Shown: positions 1-7,202 of the stretch, one piece after another | How the letters are laid out: every line of letters begins with the position of its first letter | How positions within the stretch are numbered: the stretch's first letter is position 1 | DNA from: UBA4661 sp002405405 | GTDB taxonomy: Bacteria > Bacteroidota > Ignavibacteria > Kapaibacteriales > UBA4661 | Direction: 5' to 3' | DNA length: 22,700 nucleotides | NCBI GenBank assembly: GCA_036847245.1 | Contig: DAIUAL010000025.1 | Coordinates: forward strand, 1 to 22,700 | Translations under genes and position numbers: made by a program | Notes under the pieces: generated by a model | Told to the model about the DNA's origin: nothing | Databases searched by the model: none | Seen by the model: only the letters and a program-made list of their open reading frames with translations

Positions 1-311
1 TATCTGATTTCTTCATGTTCCTGTAAAATATATCCTGTTGTGTTCGCAATGTATGCACGAGCCAAGTCGAATATATTACGATCCCTAACACAGAAAGGCA
101 TATTTAGAATGATGGATATATTCTCGTGAGAAAGACTAAAAATATCTTCATTCGCTTCGGCTTCGGCTTCCCGCCTCAAATTCGCCAAGAAAGGAGAATC
201 CCCCAAGTATTCAAGGGCAAGGAAACAAATACTGCCGATTTCATTTTTCACAATCTGCAGTAGATTCTCTTTTGATACCTCTATTTTTTCGACTTGTTTT
301 TCCTGTCCCAT
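1..311 (-). CDS. hypothetical protein, partial (runs off the left edge)
   Basis: An open frame begins at the ATG complementary to 309-311 and stays open for 103 codons to the window edge, so the C-terminus is missing. I do not recognise the family. The visible part is acidic and mostly helical in character, starts MGQEKQVEKIEV, and has an Ala/Glu stretch near residues 49-53 encoded by a 6-bp GCCGAA repeat. No signal peptide or membrane segment is seen. The start lies inside the 3' end of the integrase gene (about 31 nt overlap, different frame), which suggests translational coupling and that both belong to the same integrated element. It could be an element-borne accessory or regulatory protein, but nothing visible supports a specific role. 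Confidence 0.55.
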   Translation of the reverse strand, partial: MGQEKQVEKIEVSKENLLQIVKNEIGSICFLALEYLGDSPFLANLRREAEAEANEDIFSLSHENISIILNMPFCVRDRNIFDLARAYIANTTGYILQEHEEIR

Positions 312-1501
312 GCTTCCACCCATTCGTTAGAAGTTTGTGTAAAAAGTGATTGTTTGACGTATGCTCTGAAAGCATTGATTGTTCTATGTCCTGTGAGCTT
401 CATAGCATCAACTTCACTAATCTTGTAGTAATGAATTGCCAAAGTAGCAAATGTTCGGCGAGCTGTGTGCGAAGTAATATGCTCGTACATTTCTCGCGTG
501 TCTTGCTCTACTTTGTTTCCTCTATGCCGTTTCAGTGTAAAATTTTGTATTAGCCCTGCACACTTGCATACTTCTTTAATATACTCGTTATACCGTTGGT
601 CAGAAATATCGTGCAATTCCCCTTTGAGAATTGCAAGAGCTGGCGTGATCAGAGGCACATACACCACATCTTTTGTTTTTTGTTGGGTTAGAAAGATGCT
701 GTAATTCCCTTTTTCATCCGGTCGCATTTCTGAAACTTTTTCAACAAGCTGTTTCAGATCGCTTCTTCGTAACCCTGTGTAGCACTGCAGAAGAAAAAGA
801 TTCCGAGCATTATTTAGCCGTGCGTCTGAAGAAAAATCGGCTTGCTCAATGGCTCGAAGCTCGTTGATATTCAAAGCCAAATGATTGACTTCTTCCCATC
901 GAACTTTGAATTTTTTATATCCTTGTTGCACTCGTATCTCTTCGATTTCTTCACACCACCGAAGAAATGCTTTTATATCTCGAAACTTTCCTGCAATGGT
1001 TGATTGGCTTAGGTCTTTACTACCGAAAAAAAAACGTAATGCTTCAAATGTTTTGTATGTCATATCGGCAAACGATAACACTCTATGCCGTGCATTGAAT
1101 TCTTTCAAATACTCAAGCGTGGATTTATACGAAGCAAGCGAAGCGTTTAGGGGGGCTTTGTATGCAATGAATTTTTCAAACAAAGCCAGCACCGATATGC
1201 TTTTCGATGGATTTAATAAAGCAATGCGTTTTAATATCAAATTTTTATCGAATGGTTCGTTTTTTTGAATACACTCAATATGCAGATGCTTTAGTTCAGT
1301 TTCCAAGCATTGCAAATACAAGTTTTTTTGCTCTCGCAATGGAGCCGACTTGCGTAAGCGTTGGTCTTTTTGCACCCAATCATCTTTTTTTACCCTGTGT
1401 GGTAGACCAAGATCGAAGCCATGTGAACGAATTCGAAGTATGATTTGTCGTTCGCCCTTTTTGTTTTCTTTACTGCTAAGGTAGAAATTTATCGTCAGCA
1501 T
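281..1501 (-). CDS. site-specific tyrosine recombinase (integrase)
   Basis: This is a phage/transposon-type integrase of about 406 residues that would catalyse insertion and excision of the element at the neighbouring tRNA. The N-terminal 100 residues look like the arm-binding domain of Bacteroidota integrases (start MLTINFYLSSKEN), followed by a SAM-like core-binding domain at about 100-200 and the catalytic domain at about 210-385. All expected active-site residues are present: R245 in TGLRRSD, K275 in TQQKTK, H345 and R348 in SHTARRT, H372 in TGHRT and the nucleophile Y381 in FRAYVK. An upstream in-frame ATG (1552) would add 17 residues. I prefer 1501 because the family's conserved N-terminus begins there and a GGTAGGTAA sequence precedes it. 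The start side of the gene faces the 3' end of the tRNA, about 150 bp away. Confidence 0.93.
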   Translation of the reverse strand: MLTINFYLSSKENKKGERQIILRIRSHGFDLGLPHRVKKDDWVQKDQRLRKSAPLREQKNLYLQCLETELKHLHIECIQKNEPFDKNLILKRIALLNPSKSISVLALFEKFIAYKAPLNASLASYKSTLEYLKEFNARHRVLSFADMTYKTFEALRFFFGSKDLSQSTIAGKFRDIKAFLRWCEEIEEIRVQQGYKKFKVRWEEVNHLALNINELRAIEQADFSSDARLNNARNLFLLQCYTGLRRSDLKQLVEKVSEMRPDEKGNYSIFLTQQKTKDVVYVPLITPALAILKGELHDISDQRYNEYIKEVCKCAGLIQNFTLKRHRGNKVEQDTREMYEHITSHTARRTFATLAIHYYKISEVDAMKLTGHRTINAFRAYVKQSLFTQTSNEWVEAWDRKNKSKK

Positions 1502-1505
1502 TTTT

Positions 1506-1529
1506 TTACCTACCAAATTACCTACCAAA
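1506..1529 (-). repeat. 12-bp tandem direct repeat at the integrase start
   Basis: The unit TTTGGTAGGTAA (minus strand) occurs twice back to back, ending a few bases before the integrase ATG. Each copy contains an AGG core, so the proximal copy may be the ribosome binding site. The perfect duplication also resembles an arm-type integrase or excisionase binding site. Its function is inference. Confidence 0.6.
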
Positions 1530-1561
1530 AATACAATAAAACGTGGTATCATTGACTATCA

Positions 1562-1592
1562 AACGAAAAAGCCACTCCGTTAGGAATGGCTT
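1562..1592 (-). terminator. Rho-independent terminator for the fMet tRNA transcript
   Basis: On the minus strand a 10-bp stem (AAGCCATTCC with GGAGTGGCTT, one G-U wobble) closes a 4-nt loop and is followed by TTTTTCGTTT. On the plus strand the wobble becomes a C/A mismatch and there is no good T run, so the minus orientation is favoured. It lies between the tRNA gene and the integrase and would end the tRNA transcript, insulating the integrase from it. Confidence 0.7.
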
Positions 1593-1627
1593 AAAATCGT
1601 GCTTTGCGTGTCGTTTTGCTATCATTC

Positions 1628-1643
1628 GATTTCATACGAAATC
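1628..1643. repeat. perfect inverted repeat beside the tRNA 3' end, possible recombination core
   Basis: GATTTC and GAAATC flank a 4-bp centre (ATAC), only 9 bp from the 3' end of the tRNA gene on the integrase side. There is no T run on either side, so it is a poor terminator. Inverted arms around a short spacer next to an integrase and a tRNA resemble a tyrosine-recombinase core site. The assignment is tentative because the second att copy lies outside the window. Confidence 0.35.
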
Positions 1644-1652
1644 ACGCTGAAG

Positions 1653-1725
<73 letters not shown>

Positions 1726-1741
1726 ATATAAAAGAGATACG

Positions 1742-1770
1742 AATATACGATGACAATCTGCATAAATCAA
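1742..1770 (-). promoter_or_regulatory. promoter of tRNA-fMet
   Basis: Reading the minus strand, TTGATT and TATATT are separated by 17 bp, and the -10 box ends 16 bp before the mature 5' end of the tRNA. This is a good sigma-70-like match. The -10 also resembles the TAnnTTTG box of Bacteroidota apart from one base. Confidence 0.6.
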
Positions 1771-1785
1771 GCTAATTTGTTGGTG

Positions 1786-1813
1786 TTGATAAAATTGACG
1801 AATATCATACCAT
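1786..1813 (+). promoter_or_regulatory. possible promoter of the DUF5103 gene
   Basis: TTGATA (1786-1791) and TACCAT (1808-1813) are 16 bp apart and lie 15 bp upstream of the ATG. The match is moderate, and an overlapping alternative (TTGGTG with TATCAT, 17 bp) exists. The implied 5' leader is very short. Confidence 0.3.
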
Positions 1814-1828
1814 TTTCCAATACGATCC

Positions 1829-3271
1829 ATGACAGCATTTCTTGTATTGCATCTTTTCATTCGTACTCTCATCGGCACACTCATGCTTGTAGGATTGCTC
1901 TGCGCCTGCACGCCCCCGCAATCACTCTTGCAGAAAAACTCTTTTCCTCAAGATCGCGAAGTTCGTGGTAATCCCGATGCACCCACTGTTATTCGTATGA
2001 TACGATGCTATGGCAAGGGTGGTGAGCGCATGGCTCCTATTCTGCTTATGAATACCCAAAATGCTTCTCAACCTTTTGGTCAATCTCCCTTTGGACAGAA
2101 TAATTCTTCTGCACGACCAACTATTGGCTCTGCATCACTTGTTCTTGAATTTGATGTCAGTAGCTCGATTACGCCGACATTTGTCGTGCGGTTTGTGCAT
2201 TGCAGTATCGATTGGCAAGAAGATAATAATACCTTTATCAATGATCCTGCACAAATGCGTACGTCACTGATTGAATGGAATCAACTTTCAGTACAAGCAG
2301 AATATGCTCGCTATCGCGGTAAGGTCATGCTGCCAAATGCACAAGTACAATTTCGATTTTCGGGAAATTGGAAAGCAAAAGTATATGATCTCTCAAGTCC
2401 CGACCTTGTTCTTGCTGAAACACGTTTCTTTGTTGTACAACCAGATGCCGAAGCACAGCTCTCATTACAAAGCGACATGTATAAACCTCAAGGTCGTGTC
2501 AGTCCTGCGGCAATTCTTGCGGATCTGAATGTCTCTTCGCAAGCTCTGAATCTTTCGGATGTACAGGTTTCTCGCGTAGCTTTGTATCGCAATCAACGAT
2601 GGTATGAGCCTTTTCTCGGTGGCGAAGCAAGTACTTTGATAACACATAATCGATATGGCAGCTACCTGACAGCACCTCTGCTTGAAACTTATATTCTTGG
2701 CTCACTTCAAACCACGAAACAATTTCGTGTGCGGGGTGTTCAGGCACAGAACGAATACCGTATTCTGCCCGCTGATAATCTTACCCTCTATCCACCGGGG
2801 AATGCACCTTCACGCCCTTTACGATTCGATTTACGGCGCAATGGCAATTACCTGTATCGTGCCGATGATGGCGTGCTTGTTACTGACAATGTTTCTTCGG
2901 TCAATGACGATTATGCGCATGTTGAATTCGTCTTTGATCCTGAGGGATTCCCCACCGCACACGATATGTATGTTGTTGGTTCATTCAATGCGTGGCAAAT
3001 TTCATCAGCATGGAAGATGCAATACGATGATGTGCAACGGCTCTACACCTTGCGTCAATGGGTACGACGCGGACGGCACAATTACTTGTATGCTACCGGT
3101 CATATTGAATCGCGTCCGAATCGCCCTGATGCACTGAATTTTGAGGAATATGAAGGCAATGTTGTTTCCGCCGGTCATACGTTCATTGGCTTTGTGTATT
3201 CCCGCGAACTACAATTTGGCGGCTACGATGCAATTGTCGGCGTGGCACGAGCAAATACATTAGGACGATAG
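1829..3271 (+). CDS. DUF5103 lipoprotein, type IX secretion plug-family protein
   Basis: The 480-residue protein starts with a hydrophobic signal segment ending in LLCAC, so Cys27 is the likely lipidated residue and the protein is probably anchored in the envelope. The conserved DUF5103 signature is visible at about 95-190: FVVRFVHCSIDW, then a NDPAQMRTSLIEW stretch, VMLPNAQVQFRFSGNWK and KVYD. A C-terminal immunoglobulin-like fold similar to glycogen-binding E-set domains follows at about 370-425 (DMYVVGSFNAW, RRGRHNYLYA). In Bacteroidota a DUF5103 protein plugs the SprA translocon of the type IX secretion system; transfer of that exact role to this protein is inference. Only 3 bp separate its stop from the RNA methyltransferase start, so the two are probably co-transcribed. 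No Shine-Dalgarno site precedes the ATG. Confidence 0.82.
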   Translation: MTAFLVLHLFIRTLIGTLMLVGLLCACTPPQSLLQKNSFPQDREVRGNPDAPTVIRMIRCYGKGGERMAPILLMNTQNASQPFGQSPFGQNNSSARPTIGSASLVLEFDVSSSITPTFVVRFVHCSIDWQEDNNTFINDPAQMRTSLIEWNQLSVQAEYARYRGKVMLPNAQVQFRFSGNWKAKVYDLSSPDLVLAETRFFVVQPDAEAQLSLQSDMYKPQGRVSPAAILADLNVSSQALNLSDVQVSRVALYRNQRWYEPFLGGEASTLITHNRYGSYLTAPLLETYILGSLQTTKQFRVRGVQAQNEYRILPADNLTLYPPGNAPSRPLRFDLRRNGNYLYRADDGVLVTDNVSSVNDDYAHVEFVFDPEGFPTAHDMYVVGSFNAWQISSAWKMQYDDVQRLYTLRQWVRRGRHNYLYATGHIESRPNRPDALNFEEYEGNVVSAGHTFIGFVYSRELQFGGYDAIVGVARANTLGR

Positions 3272-3274
3272 CAC

Positions 3275-3835
3275 ATGCACCATTCTCTCACAAAATTAAG
3301 CCATGCTGACTTGCTTCTGCAACGACTGAACATCGAAGAAGCACAACATACACAACGCCATGCAATTGGTTTAATACTGCCAAATATCCGCAGTTTGTAT
3401 AATGTTGGTTCTCTCTTTCGTACGGCAGATTCTGCCCTGCTTTCTGAGATTATTCTTTGTGGCTATACGCCTACTCCCCCACGCAAAGAAATTGAGAAAA
3501 CAGCTCTTGGTGCAGTTGATACTGTACCATGGCGGTATATGGAGAATACAAGCGATGCGATTATGCATGTCAAAGCACAAGGCGCAACAGTACTTGCCCT
3601 TGAAATGACGACACATAGTCGCTCCTATACCTCGCTCGTTAAAGAAGATTTTCCACTGTATATCATACCGGGGAATGAAATTACGGGCGTTGATGCCGAT
3701 ATCCTTCAATGTTGTGATGGTGCGATTGATATACCCATGTATGGTGTCAAGCATTCGCTGAATGTTGCAATTGCTACCGGCATTGCTGTGTACGAAGCAG
3801 TGCGTATCTACCGTTCGTTGTATATTCAACCTTGA
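3275..3835 (+). CDS. SpoU/TrmH-family RNA 2'-O-methyltransferase
   Basis: A compact 186-residue SPOUT methyltransferase with all three SpoU motifs: motif 1 NIRSLYNVGSLFRTAD (N43, R49), motif 2 LYIIPGNEITGVD (N134, E135) and motif 3 IPMYGVKHSLNVAIATG (153-169). These form the trefoil knot that binds S-adenosylmethionine and methylates ribose 2'-OH in tRNA or rRNA. There is no N-terminal RNA-binding extension, so it resembles the short TrmH/TrmL-like forms of Bacteroidota. The exact target nucleotide cannot be read from the sequence. It follows the DUF5103 gene by 3 bp and precedes exonuclease III by 64 bp. Confidence 0.9.
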   Translation: MHHSLTKLSHADLLLQRLNIEEAQHTQRHAIGLILPNIRSLYNVGSLFRTADSALLSEIILCGYTPTPPRKEIEKTALGAVDTVPWRYMENTSDAIMHVKAQGATVLALEMTTHSRSYTSLVKEDFPLYIIPGNEITGVDADILQCCDGAIDIPMYGVKHSLNVAIATGIAVYEAVRIYRSLYIQP

Positions 3836-3899
3836 TTCTTTCATCATCATGCACTTTGCTGATGTACTATTTTCTCATCATATTCTCGCTCTCGCACAC

Positions 3900-4736
3900 A
3901 TGGCAACATCTCTTTCTATCGTTTCATGGAATATCAATGGTATCCGCGCTGTGTGGAAGCGTGGCGATTTTCAGGACTTTATCACCAAATATCAACCTGA
4001 TATTCTCTGCGTGCAAGAAACAAAAGCAGAGCCAAGCCAGTTACCTGAAGAATTAACGCAAGAGGGATCCATTGTTAATGGATATCATGTTACCTATCAC
4101 TCCTGCTCTCGACGTAAAGGATATAGCGGTGTAGCAACCTTTTCAAAGATAAAACCTGTACACAGTACTGTCGGGTTCGGTATCGAGCGATTTGATATTG
4201 AGGGGCGTGTCGTACAAAGTGATTTTGAGGACTTTGTCTTGCTGAATGTGTATTTCCCCAATGGACAGGTCAAAGGAGACGAACATCGTATTGATGCAGA
4301 GGAGGCAGAAAGCCGGCGCGCACGCTTGCAATACAAGCTTGATTTTTATGATGCTTTGTTTGCACACTGCGCCACTTTGCGCAAGCAAGGACGAAAACTC
4401 ATCGTATCGGGTGATTACAATACAGCACACCATGAGATTGATTTAGCACGTCCGAAAGAAAATATCAACACAACAGGCTTTCTTGAAAGCGAACGTCTTA
4501 AACTCGATGATATTGTAGCACAGGGCTATGTTGATACTTTTCGCGAGTTTAATTCTGAACCACATAACTATACATGGTGGAGTATGCAGCAGCGTGCCCG
4601 AGAAAGAAATATCGGCTGGCGTATCGATTATCACTTTGTTACAAGCGACCTTTTACCGAAATTGTCATCCGCATCTCTTCATCCTGATGTTGTAGGTTCG
4701 GATCATTGTCCGGTAACAATTACATTGGCAGTATAA
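3900..4736 (+). CDS. xthA: exodeoxyribonuclease III / AP endonuclease
   Basis: This 278-residue member of the exonuclease-endonuclease-phosphatase fold acts in base excision repair, cutting at abasic sites and trimming 3' blocked ends. Family motifs run through the whole length: SWNINGIRA (N11), DILCVQETKA (metal ligand E40), GYSGVATFSK, LLNVYFPNG, VSGDYNTAHHEIDLARP (D172, N174), NYTWWS, IGWRIDYHFV and GSDHCPV (D268, H269). In-frame ATGs at 3762 and 3849 exist, but conserved family sequence starts only at the ATG at 3900, and the 3762 start lies inside the upstream methyltransferase gene. The gene is probably part of the same plus-strand transcript as its neighbours. Confidence 0.94.
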   Translation: MATSLSIVSWNINGIRAVWKRGDFQDFITKYQPDILCVQETKAEPSQLPEELTQEGSIVNGYHVTYHSCSRRKGYSGVATFSKIKPVHSTVGFGIERFDIEGRVVQSDFEDFVLLNVYFPNGQVKGDEHRIDAEEAESRRARLQYKLDFYDALFAHCATLRKQGRKLIVSGDYNTAHHEIDLARPKENINTTGFLESERLKLDDIVAQGYVDTFREFNSEPHNYTWWSMQQRARERNIGWRIDYHFVTSDLLPKLSSASLHPDVVGSDHCPVTITLAV

Positions 4737-4766
4737 TACTTTTTAATTTTTATATACTTTCCCTCC

Positions 4767-6680
4767 ATGCAACAACTCCGTCGTGCTCTATATATTTTCA
4801 TGCTTGTATTTGCAGGAGTATCCCTGTCAAGCATGGGTGTGTGGGGACAATTCAGGAAAATTGACAGTCTGCGCATGGTATTGTACACTGCCAAAGACAA
4901 AAAACAAGTTGATGTGCTGAATGAACTTGCCAGTCAATATTGGCGTGTAGCACCGGATTCTGCAAAAGAATTTGCTCAAAGAGCATACAAACAAGCCACC
5001 GATTTAAATTATGATAAAGGGCGTGCTCAAGCGTTAAACAATGAAGGTGCGGTGTACTTTGTCAAAGGAATTTATGTACGAAGTTTAGAACTTCATTTTC
5101 AGGCGCTTGCTATTGCTGAGGCACTGAATGATGATCCTGAAGCGGCTCTTTCTCTTCGGCGTATCGGGAATGTTTATCTCGATCAAAACAATAATGAAAA
5201 AGGTCGGGAATTCTACAGCAAAGCTTTAAAATATCTCAGTAAAATCAACGATTATGATGCCCTCGCCTCGACTCTTAACAATATTGGCGTGTCGTATGTA
5301 CCTGAGAAAAATTTTACGGCAGCACTCGATTATTTGAATCAAGGTCTCCGTGCGGCAATACAATCACGCCTGCCACAAACACTCGCTATTGTCTATACTT
5401 CGCTTGGTGAAACCTATCTTGCTCAAGGAAGCCCTGATAAAGCATTATCCTATCTCAAAAAAGCTTTGGAAGAAAGTTTACAGGATGGGGAACTAGATAC
5501 ACGCGCCTATATCCAAATTCATATTGGCAAATGTTATCTGCATTTACACAAGTATGAAGAAGCGGCACAATACGCCAAAGAAGGACTAAAGCTGAGTCGC
5601 TCGCTCGAGTCGCGCAATACTATGTCCATCGGCTACTCTGTTCTTGCTGATATTTATATTGCTAAACATGACAGTTCTACAGCATTCATCTATGAAAAAG
5701 CATATGCCGATTTGCGTGATACTATCATGAATCAAGAAAGTATTCGACGTATTCAGCAACTTCAATCCACCTATGAAATCGAAGCGAAAAACCGAGAAAT
5801 TCTTCTCCTGCAAAGCGAGCAAGAATTATCCTCTCTTTGGCGTAATTCTTTGATTGCCGGATTGATTGGTATGATTGTCGTCGTTATTTTGGTCGTCAAT
5901 CGTATCCGTATTGAGCATAAAGCCGAACTTACTCTACAAATCAAAAATGATGAACTTGCTGCTAAAGCACCACAGTTGGAGGCGGTGAATAATGAGAAGA
6001 ATGAGTTTATAGGTATTGTCGCCCATGACCTCAAAAATCCTCTCAGCAATATCAAAGGTATTGCATCGGTATTGGAAGATCCTACAACCTCAACTGAGGA
6101 AGTGCGAGAATTTGCCAGCATCATCCGTGAAACATCGGAAAAAATGTTCGAGCTGATTCAAAACCTCCTTGATGTTAATCGTATCGAACGCGGCGGTATT
6201 ACTTTTACCCTTGCACCATTTGTACCAAACCTCATGGTAGCAAAAGTCGTTGAGGACTACGCACGTCGCGCACATCAAAAAGCCATTACGATTCGCTATG
6301 AAAACACTCTCCCCGAGGAGTACTATGCCGTTGCTGACGATAAATCATATTTTCAAGTCATTGAGAATATTATTTCCAATGCTGTAAAATACTCTCCCTA
6401 TGGCAAAAATATTTATGTGCGTTTGCTCTTACATAAGAACAATGTACGTCTTGAAGTACAAGATGAAGGTCCCGGTCTCACGCCCGAAGACTTAAGTAAA
6501 CTCTTCGGAAAATTTGCACGCTTATCAGCGCAACCAACCGGCGGTGAACATTCTACGGGACTTGGTTTATCGATTGTCAAAAAATTGGTTGAAGCAATGA
6601 ATGGTACCATTTGGTGCGAAAGTGAATATGGTAAAGGTGCAATGTTTATTGTAGAATTTCCCTCTCAACGCATTGGTTAG
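4767..6680 (+). CDS. TPR-repeat sensor histidine kinase
   Basis: The 637-residue protein has a signal peptide (cleavage probably after GVWG, residue 27), a periplasmic array of tetratricopeptide repeats at about 45-320, a coiled region, and one membrane helix at about 360-380. A cytoplasmic kinase module follows: H box EFIGIVAHDLKNPLSN (phosphorylated H420), N box NIISNAVKYS (N534, N538), G1 box DEGPG (566-570), F box KLFGKF and G2 box TGLGLSIVKKL. This is the common Bacteroidota arrangement in which periplasmic TPRs sense an unknown protein or envelope signal. No receiver domain is fused and no response regulator is encoded in the window, so the partner is unknown. It starts 30 bp after xthA. 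Confidence 0.92.
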   Translation: MQQLRRALYIFMLVFAGVSLSSMGVWGQFRKIDSLRMVLYTAKDKKQVDVLNELASQYWRVAPDSAKEFAQRAYKQATDLNYDKGRAQALNNEGAVYFVKGIYVRSLELHFQALAIAEALNDDPEAALSLRRIGNVYLDQNNNEKGREFYSKALKYLSKINDYDALASTLNNIGVSYVPEKNFTAALDYLNQGLRAAIQSRLPQTLAIVYTSLGETYLAQGSPDKALSYLKKALEESLQDGELDTRAYIQIHIGKCYLHLHKYEEAAQYAKEGLKLSRSLESRNTMSIGYSVLADIYIAKHDSSTAFIYEKAYADLRDTIMNQESIRRIQQLQSTYEIEAKNREILLLQSEQELSSLWRNSLIAGLIGMIVVVILVVNRIRIEHKAELTLQIKNDELAAKAPQLEAVNNEKNEFIGIVAHDLKNPLSNIKGIASVLEDPTTSTEEVREFASIIRETSEKMFELIQNLLDVNRIERGGITFTLAPFVPNLMVAKVVEDYARRAHQKAITIRYENTLPEEYYAVADDKSYFQVIENIISNAVKYSPYGKNIYVRLLLHKNNVRLEVQDEGPGLTPEDLSKLFGKFARLSAQPTGGEHSTGLGLSIVKKLVEAMNGTIWCESEYGKGAMFIVEFPSQRIG

Positions 6681-6709
6681 GTCTTTCTATTCTTTTCTGC
6701 TTTTTGTGT

Positions 6710-7180
6710 ATGTACATTATCACCGACCTTCTTGATCTTTAACACGAACCACTCCTCGAAGAATTACTCCATACTCTACGCCCCGACACACAGCCTCTAT
6801 GGGGTCGCATGACTGCTCAACACATGGTTGAACATGTTGGTGTTACAATGGAATACATGACCAATAAAAGAATTGCCCAGCTCTCGACACCCGAAGATCG
6901 CATTCCACTCATGAAACGTTTTCTTGCAAGCGACAAGGAATTACAACAGAATTTTATTTCACCTGTTATTGGTGATATTATTCCCGATCTTCTTACAAAC
7001 AATCTTGATGAAGCACGTGCACTCTTTTGGCAAGAATGGCATGACTGGAAAGCATTTCTTGAAACACCTTCGCCACAATCTATGCACCCTGTTTTCGGCT
7101 TACTGAATCGAGAGGAAATTATTCGCGCGAATGCAAAACATCTTCGCCATCACTTTAAACAGTTTGGTTTAGTGTCGTAG
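6710..7180 (+). pseudogene. DinB/DUF1569-like gene interrupted by an in-frame TAA
   Basis: From the ATG at 6710 the frame reads MYIITDLLDL, then TAA (6740-6742), then HEPLLEELLHTLRPDT and QPLWGRMTAQHMVEH with no shift, up to the stop at 7178-7180. The residues either side of the stop form one continuous amphipathic first helix leading to the PLWGRM-HMVEH signature of small DinB/DUF1569-type four-helix proteins. The C-terminal MHPVFGLLNREE and HHFKQFGL signature is also intact. The only ATG after the stop is 6809, which would give 123 residues without the first helix. I therefore read it as a gene with one nonsense change (for example CAA to TAA), although a shortened product is possible. These proteins are putative metal-dependent enzymes of unknown substrate. 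Confidence 0.65.
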
Positions 7181-7202
7181 CAAAAGAGTACAATGATATT
7201 TC

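Noticed and set aside
155..180. Hexamer repeat GCTTCG as a microsatellite
   Set aside because: Only about three units, within a coding frame giving Ala/Glu; not enough to call a variable repeat.
4707..4738. Perfect TATAAT at the xthA stop with TTGTCC upstream
   Set aside because: Spacing is 20 bp and the -10 coincides with the stop codon of an AT-rich gene end; too weak to call as a promoter for the histidine kinase, although long spacing is tolerated in Bacteroidota.
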